In this document: positions 6,830-15,412 of the stretch, one piece after another | Layout of the letters: each line of letters starts with the position of its first letter | Position numbering within the stretch: the first letter of the stretch is position 1 | From: a virus | Length of the DNA stretch: 59,488 nucleotides | IMG/VR virus record: IMGVR_UViG_3300020165_000023 | Span: 1 to 59,488 of that record | Direction: 5' to 3' (one strand) | The notes under the pieces: generated by a model | Told to the model about the DNA's origin: nothing | Databases searched by the model: none | Seen by the model: the letters and a program-made list of their open reading frames with translations, nothing else | Position numbers and translations under genes: made by a program

Positions 6830-7810
6830 ATGGCTTCAACACGATCAAGCGGTCCAGACGCATGGATTCATAGAGAAGGCGACAGCACGGAAAAGGCATC
6901 GACGCATCGTTTCCCTTTGCCTGATTATACTCAGTCCGACGAAAGGTTTCCTGGCTCTGTTGAATTCTTGGCTATTAAGCAATCTATTAGTAAAAAAGAT
7001 TCGGCTAACGCACAACGGCAGTTGCTTAACGTTAATAATGCCGACAACCTTGCACAGGAACAGCTGATTGGTGTAGCAAATGAGGCGGCTTCATTTGCAC
7101 AAGGTGGTTCTATTCAACGTATGTCTACAATTGCAGGTCGTGCGCTACTTTATATGCCACCGGGCTTTGAAATTCAAGATGGTGTTCAATATGAAAATGT
7201 TGATTTTGGTGTAATTAATTCTGGTATTAAACGAATTGCTGAGGGTGGACTTGCTGGTGGTCTTGGCGGAATGATATCAGAAGCTACAAGCATGGGTAAG
7301 TCTGGTGCAGAAGCGGTAGTAAATGCGGGTTCTGGTGGAAACATTAATAATTTAATGAGACAAGTGGCTGCAGCTGCGGCTAACGTATTACCAGGTGCAG
7401 GTGATGCCATTAGGTCTGCTTCACAAATGCGATCTAATCCTAATTCGCAATCTATGTTTGAAGGCGTGGCAATGCGATCGTTTGGTTTCACATTTAATAT
7501 GATGCCAAATTCTGAAAAAGAAGCTGAACAGATTCGTCGCATTGTTAAGTTCTTTCGCTTTCATATGTACCCTGAACGAGTTAATACGTATTTCTATAAA
7601 TTTCCTACTATCTTTAATATTACCATGCGTTACAAAAACAAGATTCTTGAACCAAAGATTTTGCCGTCATTTTTGACTAGTGCGACTGTCAACTATAATG
7701 GTGAAACTGGTACATTCTTTAAAGATGGTAATCCGACACAAACTACTCTCACACTCAGTTTCCAGGAAGAGCGTACGCTGCACCGTGGTGATATTGACAG
7801 GGGTTACTAA
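6830..7810 (+). CDS. gp48: Baseplate tail-tube cap/initiator gp48
   Basis: This 326-residue protein (T4 gp48 is 364) sits on top of the baseplate hub and starts tube growth together with gp54. The middle is Gly/Ala-rich (EGGLAGGLGGMISEATS). The C-terminal half carries a tube-like domain: GVAMRSFGFTFNMMPNSEKE, IRRIVKFFRFHMYPERV, then LTSATVNYNGETGTFFKDG and TQTTLTLSFQEERTLHRGDI. The start at ATG 6830 follows TAGGAA. Its stop overlaps the gp53 ATG (TAATG), so translation is coupled. Confidence 0.75.
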   Translation: MASTRSSGPDAWIHREGDSTEKASTHRFPLPDYTQSDERFPGSVEFLAIKQSISKKDSANAQRQLLNVNNADNLAQEQLIGVANEAASFAQGGSIQRMSTIAGRALLYMPPGFEIQDGVQYENVDFGVINSGIKRIAEGGLAGGLGGMISEATSMGKSGAEAVVNAGSGGNINNLMRQVAAAAANVLPGAGDAIRSASQMRSNPNSQSMFEGVAMRSFGFTFNMMPNSEKEAEQIRRIVKFFRFHMYPERVNTYFYKFPTIFNITMRYKNKILEPKILPSFLTSATVNYNGETGTFFKDGNPTQTTLTLSFQEERTLHRGDIDRGY

Positions 7811-8859
7811 TGTCTTACTTTAAAAACTTTCCGGCTATCGATTACTATTTCGGTAATAAGACACAGCCGACACGTTTCCAGAATATGATGGTATATGCTG
7901 ATTTGATCGATCAGATTAAAGACGATGTATCTGTTTACACTGAATACAATATTCAAGATGGTGATCGTCCTGATCAAATCTCACAGAAGCTTTATGGTAC
8001 AACTGATTACCATTGGACTCTGTTCCTGATGAATGATGATGTGCGCTGTCATGGCTTTCCTTTGTCATACAATGATCTAGTCGAGAAAGCAAAGAACGAT
8101 TATCCTAATACGGTATTTTATACACGTAATGACTTGAGCACTAAGTTCAAGGTTGGTACCGAGGTAACTGGTTTGACGTCAGGTGCAAAGGGTACGATTC
8201 TACGTCGTCGCTTGGACTTTGGTCAAATCATTGTATCGACAACCGACACGTTTGTGGCTGGTGAGATTATTAGTGCAACTGAAGCTGAAGTGCTTATCAC
8301 TGCAACCATTGATGGTGTGGTGCTTGAGTACAATGCAGTACACCATTACACAAATGATTCTGATCTGTATGTTGACGTTGATCCGACTGCACCATATATC
8401 CAGGAGTCTGAAGGCAAGTTTGTTCTCTTTGATTCTGATTATAAACTAGATACAATTTATGGTTCGTCTGCACTCGCAACAGCTAATGCTGGTGATAGCG
8501 ATGTGGTTCGTACGGTGGATGTTTATCGTCTGATCGATCGTAACTTAGATGTTATCGAAACTGCTCCATTGGGTGTAGTGTACTTTAACGATTCAAACAA
8601 CTACGAAACATATTTCAATAGCGCAGCGTCGACTACATACTCTGACTCGGCTGCAGCCAATACAAACCTTGAAAACTTGTTCGATGCTTATATTGTTTCT
8701 AACTATGAAGCGATTGAACCTGCACTGCTTACACCAGTTACATACCTTGATCGTATGACAACTGCAAACGAAGAAAAGCAGTCAATTAAGGTAATCAAGC
8801 CAGATGTTATTGAAGACGTGATTAACTCGTTTAACTCGATTTTGTTGGATGCTGATTAA
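7810..8859 (+). CDS. gp53: Baseplate wedge protein gp53 (enlarged)
   Basis: This 349-residue wedge subunit is well above T4 gp53 (196). It joins wedges to each other and to the hub. The N-terminus has the family pattern FPAIDYYFGNK, then DGDRPDQISQKLYGTTDYHW followed by TLFLMND. The C-terminus (MTTANEEKQSIKVIKPDVI) also matches. Between them is an insert of about 150 residues with a small beta module (FKVGTEVTGLTSGAKGTI, nt 8146-8200) and acidic Ser/Asp-rich sequence. The reading frame is continuous, with one-base overlaps at both ends (TAATG). Confidence 0.82.
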   Translation: MSYFKNFPAIDYYFGNKTQPTRFQNMMVYADLIDQIKDDVSVYTEYNIQDGDRPDQISQKLYGTTDYHWTLFLMNDDVRCHGFPLSYNDLVEKAKNDYPNTVFYTRNDLSTKFKVGTEVTGLTSGAKGTILRRRLDFGQIIVSTTDTFVAGEIISATEAEVLITATIDGVVLEYNAVHHYTNDSDLYVDVDPTAPYIQESEGKFVLFDSDYKLDTIYGSSALATANAGDSDVVRTVDVYRLIDRNLDVIETAPLGVVYFNDSNNYETYFNSAASTTYSDSAAANTNLENLFDAYIVSNYEAIEPALLTPVTYLDRMTTANEEKQSIKVIKPDVIEDVINSFNSILLDAD

Positions 8860-10184
8860 TGGCTAACACTCCGTTTCATTCACCATATGACTATGGTCAT
8901 CATAAGGTAGTAATCAGTTCAACGTCTGAGCGGTTTGCTGCACTTGATATTTCATTGAACGTCTCGGAGATTTCATTCTTTGAGTCGATCACCCAGCCAT
9001 ACGTTTCTGGTCAAATCATGATTGCTGACTCAAGCAATATCTCTAACCATGTTAATTTCATGGGTCAAGAGTTTATTGATATTGAGATGTTTGATACTGC
9101 CGGCACACAGTTTGTTAAGAAGCGGTTTGTTATCACTGGTTTGCAACGTCAAGCAAAAGCAAATGATCATTCATCTGTTTTGGTCTTAAGCTTTATTGAA
9201 GAGCATGTGATTGCTTCAGAGATTACTCGTATCAGTAAAACATTCGAAGGTAAACCCGAGGTTGTTGCTGCGACTATCTTATCTGAAATTAATAAAGGCG
9301 CGCGGTTCGATACGTCATTCCAAGATGCGGTTCGTTATGTTGCACCATATACACATAAACCACTTGACATGGCACGGCTAATGGTTAGTAAAGCATCATC
9401 GATTAATGGTGCACCGTTCTTTCTTTACTCATCATTGCATGAAGAAAACCTGATCATTGAATCATTAGAAACAATGTTGTCTGGTAATAAAGTATACAAC
9501 AAAACATTTAACTATGGTGTTGCTTCTGGTAACTCAGTTGGTTTGGACCTTGACACATCTGGTCGTCAGATTCGTACAATGAGTATTGCCAATAACGAAG
9601 AGAACACACGCATGTTTAAGCATGGTGCGTATGGTTCACAATATCTTTGGCTGGATACAAACAAAACTATTCCGACTGAACTACGTTACCGTTATAATGA
9701 AACAATCGAAAAGATGCCAAAGATTAATGGTCAGGTCAATTATGACGGTTCGTTCACTGTTAATGAAGTACCGTTCCATGAAGGTGTATCCGATGTAATG
9801 TCAACGATTACAACGTGTTCATTGTTTGATGGTATCCTGTCTCTGGATGAACAGCTGGTATCAGACGATCACATGAAGCGTGCTGAAGCTAATGCAATCA
9901 AAGCTTCATTGGGCAAATCACAAATGGATATTACTATTCCAGGTCATCACTTGATTGGTGCTAATCAAGTAACTGGTCGAATGGTTGATGTGTATGTACC
10001 TAAGAACCAAGTCGTCATTGATACTAACAACGTTGAGCAAGTCTCTGATAAAAAGCTGAGCGGTTCATATTTGGTATTTGCAACACGTCATCAATTCAAA
10101 GACACAAAGTATACAGCCGTAATGAACATCACTAAGTATGATAATAAGAAAAACATTAGTCAAGAGCAGGTGAACAATGTCTAA
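8859..10184 (+). CDS. gp27: Baseplate hub protein gp27-like
   Basis: This 441-residue protein (T4 gp27 is 391) would form the trimeric torus that holds the gp5 spike and connects it to the tube. N-terminal features include LDISLNVSEISFFESITQPY, VSGQIMIADS and KKRFVITGLQRQ. The ending GSYLVFATRHQFKDTKYTAV is typical of hub proteins of the gp27/gpD/VgrG fold. The gene directly precedes gp5 and overlaps it by 8 bases, which fits the gp27-gp5 complex. Assignment rests on these local patterns and on order. Confidence 0.72.
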   Translation: MANTPFHSPYDYGHHKVVISSTSERFAALDISLNVSEISFFESITQPYVSGQIMIADSSNISNHVNFMGQEFIDIEMFDTAGTQFVKKRFVITGLQRQAKANDHSSVLVLSFIEEHVIASEITRISKTFEGKPEVVAATILSEINKGARFDTSFQDAVRYVAPYTHKPLDMARLMVSKASSINGAPFFLYSSLHEENLIIESLETMLSGNKVYNKTFNYGVASGNSVGLDLDTSGRQIRTMSIANNEENTRMFKHGAYGSQYLWLDTNKTIPTELRYRYNETIEKMPKINGQVNYDGSFTVNEVPFHEGVSDVMSTITTCSLFDGILSLDEQLVSDDHMKRAEANAIKASLGKSQMDITIPGHHLIGANQVTGRMVDVYVPKNQVVIDTNNVEQVSDKKLSGSYLVFATRHQFKDTKYTAVMNITKYDNKKNISQEQVNNV

Positions 10185-10989
10185 CTTTTATGGTGACAAT
10201 ACACGCTGGTTCATTGGCGTAGTTGAAGATAATATGAACGATCCACAAAAGCTGGGTCGTGTACGTGTACGTGCATTTGGCGTACACTCACCGTTTATTA
10301 CTGATATCCCAACAGATGATCTACCATGGGCAACGATTATGGTTGCTGCAACCGAAGGTGGTATCTCGGGTGTTGGTCGTTCACCAACAGGTATTGAACA
10401 AGGCGCATGGGTGTTTGGTTTCTTCTTGGATGGTAAAGCATCACAGAACCCAATCATTGTTGGTACCATGCCTAAGATTGAGCTACCAGAAGAAAACATT
10501 AACCCATTGTCAACAGCACCTAATGCATCGCATGGTGATGTAGTATTGAATGGCGGTTTGCGTGGTAATAGCAATGCAGAAAAAACATTCAATGCATTTA
10601 TGGACGAAGGCTACTCCGATACAGTTGCATCGGCTGTTGTTGGTGCGCTGGCTGTACAATCTAATATTGGTCTTGATCCAAGTAAGGAAGTTAGTGCAGG
10701 CGATAACTTTGGTATTGGTCGATGGCGCGGTGAACGGCTCAAAGAGTACTTCGAATACGCATCAATAAATAACAGTGATCCCAATGCTGTTGATACACAG
10801 ATTGCTTATGTAACACACGAACTCAAAACAAAGCATGAGTTAAACTCAGGTGCTTTATCTAAGTCTAAGTCGATTGATGAAGCAGTTGAAGTGTTTACTA
10901 AAGAGTACCTGAAGATCGCAGACACAGAAGAAAATAAGAATGCGCGTAAATCGTTTTCTTATGATGCATTTGAAAGGTTTGGCCAGTAA
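10177..10989 (+). CDS. gp5: Baseplate spike protein gp5 with lysozyme-like domain
   Basis: This 270-residue protein has an N-terminal OB-fold typical of gp5 (FIGVVEDNMNDPQKLGRVRV, then DLPWATIMVAATEG, GAWVFGFFLDG, PIIVGTMP; residues 10-105). This domain binds the gp27 ring. From residue 145 a phage-tail-lysozyme-like domain follows (GYSDTVASAVVGALAVQSN, then DNFGIGRWRGERL). In relatives I know, the catalytic Glu lies in a 'GNL-QESG' loop; here the loop reads VGALAVQSNIGLDP, with Gln161 in that place. The C-terminal beta-helix of T4 gp5 is absent and appears to be supplied by the gene at 12269. The ATG overlaps gp27 by 8 bases, and the stop overlaps the next ATG. Confidence 0.8.
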   Translation: MSNFYGDNTRWFIGVVEDNMNDPQKLGRVRVRAFGVHSPFITDIPTDDLPWATIMVAATEGGISGVGRSPTGIEQGAWVFGFFLDGKASQNPIIVGTMPKIELPEENINPLSTAPNASHGDVVLNGGLRGNSNAEKTFNAFMDEGYSDTVASAVVGALAVQSNIGLDPSKEVSAGDNFGIGRWRGERLKEYFEYASINNSDPNAVDTQIAYVTHELKTKHELNSGALSKSKSIDEAVEVFTKEYLKIADTEENKNARKSFSYDAFERFGQ

Positions 10990-12269
10990 TGGTGTTGAAC
11001 GCACGTAATATTACAACCAAAGTTAAACAGGCAGTAACTGGTATTTCTTCTTTGTTGCAGAATATCCGTAATGCAGCAACAACCGCACAAAGTCAAATCG
11101 AGCAGTTGCGTAACTCGCCACTCGATGCTTTACCAGGTGTAAGTAAGTTAGGTATTGATGTATTATTTGTTTCGGACGAAGGTTATTCTGCTCAGGGTGA
11201 TGTTACTCGTCGTTTTAGTATTGGCATTCTCGGTAACGAGTTAAGTGAAATCGGTTCATTAGCAAAATCACCACAAAACTCTGATGCCAACTCTTTCTAT
11301 AAGAATTCACGGTCAGGTGCAAACCTCAACCGCACAGTTACTGCAGTAACAACAGATGCGGTAATGTCTGCTGTACCACCTGTACTTAATCGTGATGCTG
11401 ACTTTACATTTAATGCAAAAGAAGTCGAAAGTAAATCACGTAGTTTGGCTGAGCGTGTATTTGATGGTGTAACAGACGGTTCATCTGCTATTGCATCGAT
11501 GAATGCAGCAACAACTCAAATCAATGAAACAACTACATTCGTTCAAGACAAGATTAAGTCTGAGCGTATTACTTCATCTTCTATTCTTGAAAACATCACA
11601 GATACAACCGACATTGCTTCTAATGTTGGTATTGATGCTAAGTCTGATGTGTTTGGTTTGTCTTCGGTTGAAGTAGTTGAAATGAAAAACATTAAGCCAC
11701 GTACTATTCTTAAAACATACGAAGAAATGGAATCGATTATTCGATCCTGTAATCGTGAAGTAACTGAAGTTGTTGTTCACCATACTGATACATACGAAGA
11801 TCAAATTATTGATTATGATAATGTGTATGAATGGCATGTGACAGACCGCGGTTTTAAAGACGTGGGTTATCACTTCCTTATTCTTCATAATGGTGACTTA
11901 CAGGTTGCACGACCTATTTCACAAACTGGTGCACACTGTCTTAAAGGTCATAACCGTTATTCGATTGCAATCGCTTTTGTTGGTGGTATTGTCGGATCGG
12001 GTTCGAAGCGTGGTAGTAAGCGAAGCTCAACAACATTCCGTCCTGAGCAGTGGGAAACATTCAAAGCGTTTATGCGTGCCTTCTATTCAGTGCATCCTGG
12101 TGGTCAAGCTTGGGGTCATAATGACATTGATCCTGAACGTCGCTCTGATCCTAACTTTGATGTTAGTCGATATGTAAAGAAGTCGTTTAGTAAAGAGAAT
12201 ATTCAAACTAAAGAAGAGACACAGGGAACTGGTGCTCTTTCAATTGATAAGATGATTGGATTGCAATAA
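10989..12269 (+). CDS. Hub-associated N-acetylmuramoyl-L-alanine amidase (T7-lysozyme-like)
   Basis: This 426-residue protein has a C-terminal amidase_2/PGRP domain (residues about 255-410). The order matches T7 lysozyme: VVVHHTD, then YEWHVTDRGFKDVGYHFLIL, GAHCLKGHNRYSIAIAFVGG, and GHNDIDPERRSDPNFDV. Likely zinc ligands are His264, His377 and Asp387 (Cys in T7), and the Tyr of GYHF is the usual catalytic helper. It would cleave the amide between muramic acid and peptide during DNA entry. Residues 1-250 show no family I know and probably attach it to the hub. It sits between gp5 and the beta-helical spike with one-base overlaps, so it is a virion component rather than a free lysin. Confidence 0.75.
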   Translation: MVLNARNITTKVKQAVTGISSLLQNIRNAATTAQSQIEQLRNSPLDALPGVSKLGIDVLFVSDEGYSAQGDVTRRFSIGILGNELSEIGSLAKSPQNSDANSFYKNSRSGANLNRTVTAVTTDAVMSAVPPVLNRDADFTFNAKEVESKSRSLAERVFDGVTDGSSAIASMNAATTQINETTTFVQDKIKSERITSSSILENITDTTDIASNVGIDAKSDVFGLSSVEVVEMKNIKPRTILKTYEEMESIIRSCNREVTEVVVHHTDTYEDQIIDYDNVYEWHVTDRGFKDVGYHFLILHNGDLQVARPISQTGAHCLKGHNRYSIAIAFVGGIVGSGSKRGSKRSSTTFRPEQWETFKAFMRAFYSVHPGGQAWGHNDIDPERRSDPNFDVSRYVKKSFSKENIQTKEETQGTGALSIDKMIGLQ

Positions 12270-13993
12270 TGGCTGGTAACTTCGGTTATAAAAGAATCCT
12301 GAGCAGTGCAGCAGGTGTAACAAAGGTTGAGTTGTCAAACGGTACAATTGAAACCTTTGATGGTGATCGTGCATTCCGTAACAACAACCCAGGTAACCTG
12401 ACCGGTTCAACTAAGGGTGCATTGGCTCGTGGTGCATTGGGTGTTGACTACTCGGGTAATTACATCTTCCCTTCGATGCAGACTGGCTTCAATGCCATGC
12501 GTCAGTTTGTTATTACAGATAATACAAATAAAACTGTTCTTGAGCACATTCGAATCTATGCGCCGGCTGGTGCTGATAATGATATCAAGAACACAAACTG
12601 GACGTACCCTCAATATCTACGTGATCGTGGTTTTAATCTTGATCAACGTATTGGTGATATGTCTGCATCTGAGCAAGAGCGCTTGCTCGAGGTAATGATT
12701 CGTAAAGAGTCAGCTGAAGCCGATAAGATTATAAATGAAATCAATCTAAAAGACCGTGTTGGTATCGCTGATGAAGAGCGTGTGGTTATTGAAGATGAAG
12801 GCGAGGATGATGTAAATTCTAACCTGGATAATCAAACCGCTGGCACAACAGAATCACGTAAGGATAAGACCACGGGTGCCTCTACGGTCGGTTTTAAAGA
12901 CCCTGTGGGTGCCTTTCCGCGACAAGACTACTACAACCAAGCCACAACGAATAAAGCTGCTCGTGGTGAGTGGGAACCTAAGTTGCGGATGGGTGGTGGC
13001 TCGTTTAAAGGCGGTTCACTCTTTCCTGTTGATGCTAACCCTCAGTATCCTTACAACAAAGTAACTGAAACTTCTTCTGGTCATCGCATTGAACTTGACG
13101 ATACGCCTGGTGAAGAGCGTGTGTCCGTTGTTCACTCTGTTGGTTCTGGTATGGAGTTCCATGCTGATGGTATGGTTGTACTCAACTCATACGATAAAAC
13201 AATTCAGGTTGTTGGTGACGACTTTACGGTTTACGTTCGTGGTAATGGTGACATTACATATGAAGGTGATGTGAAGATGCATGTCACTGGTGATTACAAA
13301 GTTAAGGTTGATAAGAACTTTATCCTTGAAGTTGGCGGTAAGTATCTACAGACTATTGGTCAGGGTAAGACTGAAGTGGTCGAAGCTGATAAGAAAACAA
13401 CTGTACTTGGTCACATGTCTGAAACAATCACCAAGAGTACCACACGTATGTCGTTGGCTAATCAGAACATGATTACTAAAGGCAACTTTAATATGTGGAC
13501 CGATGGTGATGCTGAGTATGCAACATCTGGTGCAACTCATATGTCTGCTGAAACCGAGATTGATATTGCGACTAAAGACTTTAATATGACGTCTGAATAT
13601 ATGGCTATTATTGCACCTGACGGTTTTGTTGGTGGTGAGTCTGTTGATTATGTCGGTGACAACTATAAAGGTAATATCTTTGATGGTCAGTATTTCACTG
13701 GCTTCTCAAAGGAAGCTGGTGCTGCTCTTACAGCTGTAACTGCTGGTACTGCTGTTCCAGGTGTTGGGTTCTTTACGACACCAACTGGTGCAGCAATGGC
13801 AGTTACATCTTTGGTTAGTGCAACACTTGGTATGGTCGGCGATACGTTGAACCGTTCGAACAAAGGTATCTTGAATGTCGATGTTGATATTGATAATAAG
13901 ATTCTTGAGAACGTTGATCTACGTGAAATGAATAAGCTTGGTGAAAACACATCTACCACATCCAAACCTTCTAACTTCAACTTGGTGGCGTAA
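12269..13993 (+). CDS. Beta-helical spike protein with N-terminal muralytic-like domain (gp5 C-part-like)
   Basis: This is a 574-residue protein. Residues 30-150 match a lysozyme-like domain that I know from 'RNNNPGN' proteins (FRNNNPGNLTGS, IFPSMQTGFNAMRQFV, EHIRIYAPAGADND, LLEVMIRKES). A linker follows. Residues 275-455 then form a repetitive beta-strand region (VGDDFTVYVRGNGDITYEGD, MHVTGDYKVKVDKNFILEVG, GKYLQTIGQGK), like the triple-stranded beta-helix at the C-terminus of T4 gp5 and VgrG. The end is hydrophobic and Gly/Ala-rich (about 485-530). It is probably the membrane-puncturing needle of the hub. Its ATG overlaps the amidase stop. The hydrolase activity is an inference from pattern only. 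Confidence 0.65.
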   Translation: MAGNFGYKRILSSAAGVTKVELSNGTIETFDGDRAFRNNNPGNLTGSTKGALARGALGVDYSGNYIFPSMQTGFNAMRQFVITDNTNKTVLEHIRIYAPAGADNDIKNTNWTYPQYLRDRGFNLDQRIGDMSASEQERLLEVMIRKESAEADKIINEINLKDRVGIADEERVVIEDEGEDDVNSNLDNQTAGTTESRKDKTTGASTVGFKDPVGAFPRQDYYNQATTNKAARGEWEPKLRMGGGSFKGGSLFPVDANPQYPYNKVTETSSGHRIELDDTPGEERVSVVHSVGSGMEFHADGMVVLNSYDKTIQVVGDDFTVYVRGNGDITYEGDVKMHVTGDYKVKVDKNFILEVGGKYLQTIGQGKTEVVEADKKTTVLGHMSETITKSTTRMSLANQNMITKGNFNMWTDGDAEYATSGATHMSAETEIDIATKDFNMTSEYMAIIAPDGFVGGESVDYVGDNYKGNIFDGQYFTGFSKEAGAALTAVTAGTAVPGVGFFTTPTGAAMAVTSLVSATLGMVGDTLNRSNKGILNVDVDIDNKILENVDLREMNKLGENTSTTSKPSNFNLVA

Positions 13994-14842
13994 ATGATTA
14001 TTAGACGAGATACAATTACTACTCGCGAAGTACGCTCAAAGCTGCGTGAACCAAACAACCGGGAAGATGATCTGTTTATCTCTTTCTGTGTATCGCTTGG
14101 CGTCTTGAACCCTTCGTTTAAGTCTGACCAACCCGGTGAAGTTAAGCGCGTAACTGGTGCTGAACCTAAGCCCAAGTTTGGCACACGCATGCACGGGCAA
14201 GGTAACACATCAAAGAACAAATATAAAGAAGACTTAAAGATTGATCGTATTCTTCCAGAGAAGCAATTCAATCCAATGAATAAGTCTGACATTTCATCGG
14301 GTACCAAGTTAGGCAAAGGTATCCCGCTCGGTCGTTTCGTTGCAACGCAATCATTATCGCAAGCAACATTGAATGATATCCCCAGTTTAGCTGAACGTCA
14401 AGATTTGGCACGTCATTATTATATGTACGCATATATGATGCAAGCATTCCAGAATTCTCGTGATAAGTTCAGTCAAAACTATTCATTGAATGTGACGGAA
14501 GGTTTCTATCTTCCCGAGACGACCGAAACTATTACAGCCAATGGTATTAAAGACCTGGCTGCTAAAGGTCGAGCTGTTGTATTTGAAGTGACTGATCAAG
14601 AAGGTAACGTTGCACCCGAAAAGACTTATGAGTTTGCGGTTTACCTGAAAGACAATCACTTATTTGATAAGCTCATTCTCAGCTATGATACAGTTGATCC
14701 TAATACTGATTTCAATGTACAGGTTGTTGTAACCATGCCTGAGATTGATTCTAGCTTTAAGGGTTCGTTTAAACGTCAGGTACAGACTGAATACAATTAT
14801 AACTTGCTGGTTGATAATGCATTGGCTGAGTGTATCGCATAG
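13994..14842 (+). CDS. Unknown virion/baseplate protein
   Basis: This 282-residue protein starts directly at the base after the spike gene stop, so it is co-translated with the hub set. I do not recognise it. The first 100 residues are basic and polar (FGTRMHGQGNTSKNKYKED). The middle is helical (LARHYYMYAYMMQAFQNSRD). The C-terminal half has beta-strand character (GRAVVFEVTDQEG, KLILSYDTVDP, FNVQVVVTMPEID). Position at the end of the hub operon suggests a baseplate or hub accessory role. It is followed by a regulatory gap. Confidence 0.6.
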   Translation: MIIRRDTITTREVRSKLREPNNREDDLFISFCVSLGVLNPSFKSDQPGEVKRVTGAEPKPKFGTRMHGQGNTSKNKYKEDLKIDRILPEKQFNPMNKSDISSGTKLGKGIPLGRFVATQSLSQATLNDIPSLAERQDLARHYYMYAYMMQAFQNSRDKFSQNYSLNVTEGFYLPETTETITANGIKDLAAKGRAVVFEVTDQEGNVAPEKTYEFAVYLKDNHLFDKLILSYDTVDPNTDFNVQVVVTMPEIDSSFKGSFKRQVQTEYNYNLLVDNALAECIA

Positions 14843-14862
14843 CTATTATGCAAAATTAACTG

Positions 14863-14919
14863 TTTACATATCTGAAAAGATGTGGTATTAATATAGAGTC
14901 TCACCGAGATGGGGGTGAA
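14863..14919 (+). promoter_or_regulatory. Repeated promoter-leader element, copy 1
   Basis: TTTACA (14863-14868), 17 bases, then TATTAATATAGAGTCTCACC (14886-14905). The block and its spacing recur at 34963. TAATAT (14888-14893) is an alternative -10 at 19-base spacing. TCACC (14901-14905) can pair with GGTGA (14914-14918). A late promoter follows, so the gp25 operon may have both an early/middle and a late start. Confidence 0.6.
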
Positions 14920-14926
14920 TAGACAC

Positions 14927-14934
14927 TATAAATA
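14927..14934 (+). promoter_or_regulatory. Late promoter for gp25 operon
   Basis: Exact TATAAATA, 26 bases before ATG 14961, directly after the repeated promoter-leader element. Confidence 0.78.
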
Positions 14935-14960
14935 ATAATAAAAATAAGGTACCTAATCAA

Positions 14961-15410
14961 ATGGCAGTACGTCGTAGCTTTGCAGTTGAGGATAAAAATC
15001 TATCTACAACTTCTGTAATTGTTGCCAAGAAGGAACGGAACTATTCAGACATTGATTTGACTCTGGATACCAAACCTTCTGGTGATATTTATAAGAAGAC
15101 TGATGCTGCATCTGTTAAGCAATCTATCAAGAACATTCTTTTGACCAGTCATGGTGAGAAGCCGTTTGATTATTTCTTTGGTGCTAACATTCGCGATCGT
15201 TTGTTTGATCTTAATTACCCTGATCTCGCTAATGAACTCGAGACTGATATTCGCTTTGCTATTGAGAACCACGAACCTCGTGCACGTGTAATGGCAGTTG
15301 ATGTAATCAATAACATTGACCATAATGACCTGCGTGCTACAATCAAATTTCAAATCATTTCCACCGAGGAAGTGGTTGTACTGAATACATCGCTGACAAG
15401 GATTAAGTAA
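14961..15410 (+). CDS. gp25: Baseplate wedge protein gp25
   Basis: This 149-residue protein (T4 gp25 is 132) belongs to the conserved lysozyme-fold wedge family found in phage tails and type VI secretion. Typical patterns are YSDIDLTLDT, SVKQSIKNILLTSHGEKPFD and NIRDRLFDLN, then IRFAIENHEPRARVMAVDV. It links wedge and sheath at the inner baseplate and is structural, not enzymatic. gp6 follows 2 bases after its stop, the usual order. Confidence 0.92.
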   Translation: MAVRRSFAVEDKNLSTTSVIVAKKERNYSDIDLTLDTKPSGDIYKKTDAASVKQSIKNILLTSHGEKPFDYFFGANIRDRLFDLNYPDLANELETDIRFAIENHEPRARVMAVDVINNIDHNDLRATIKFQIISTEEVVVLNTSLTRIK

Positions 15411-15412
15411 AG

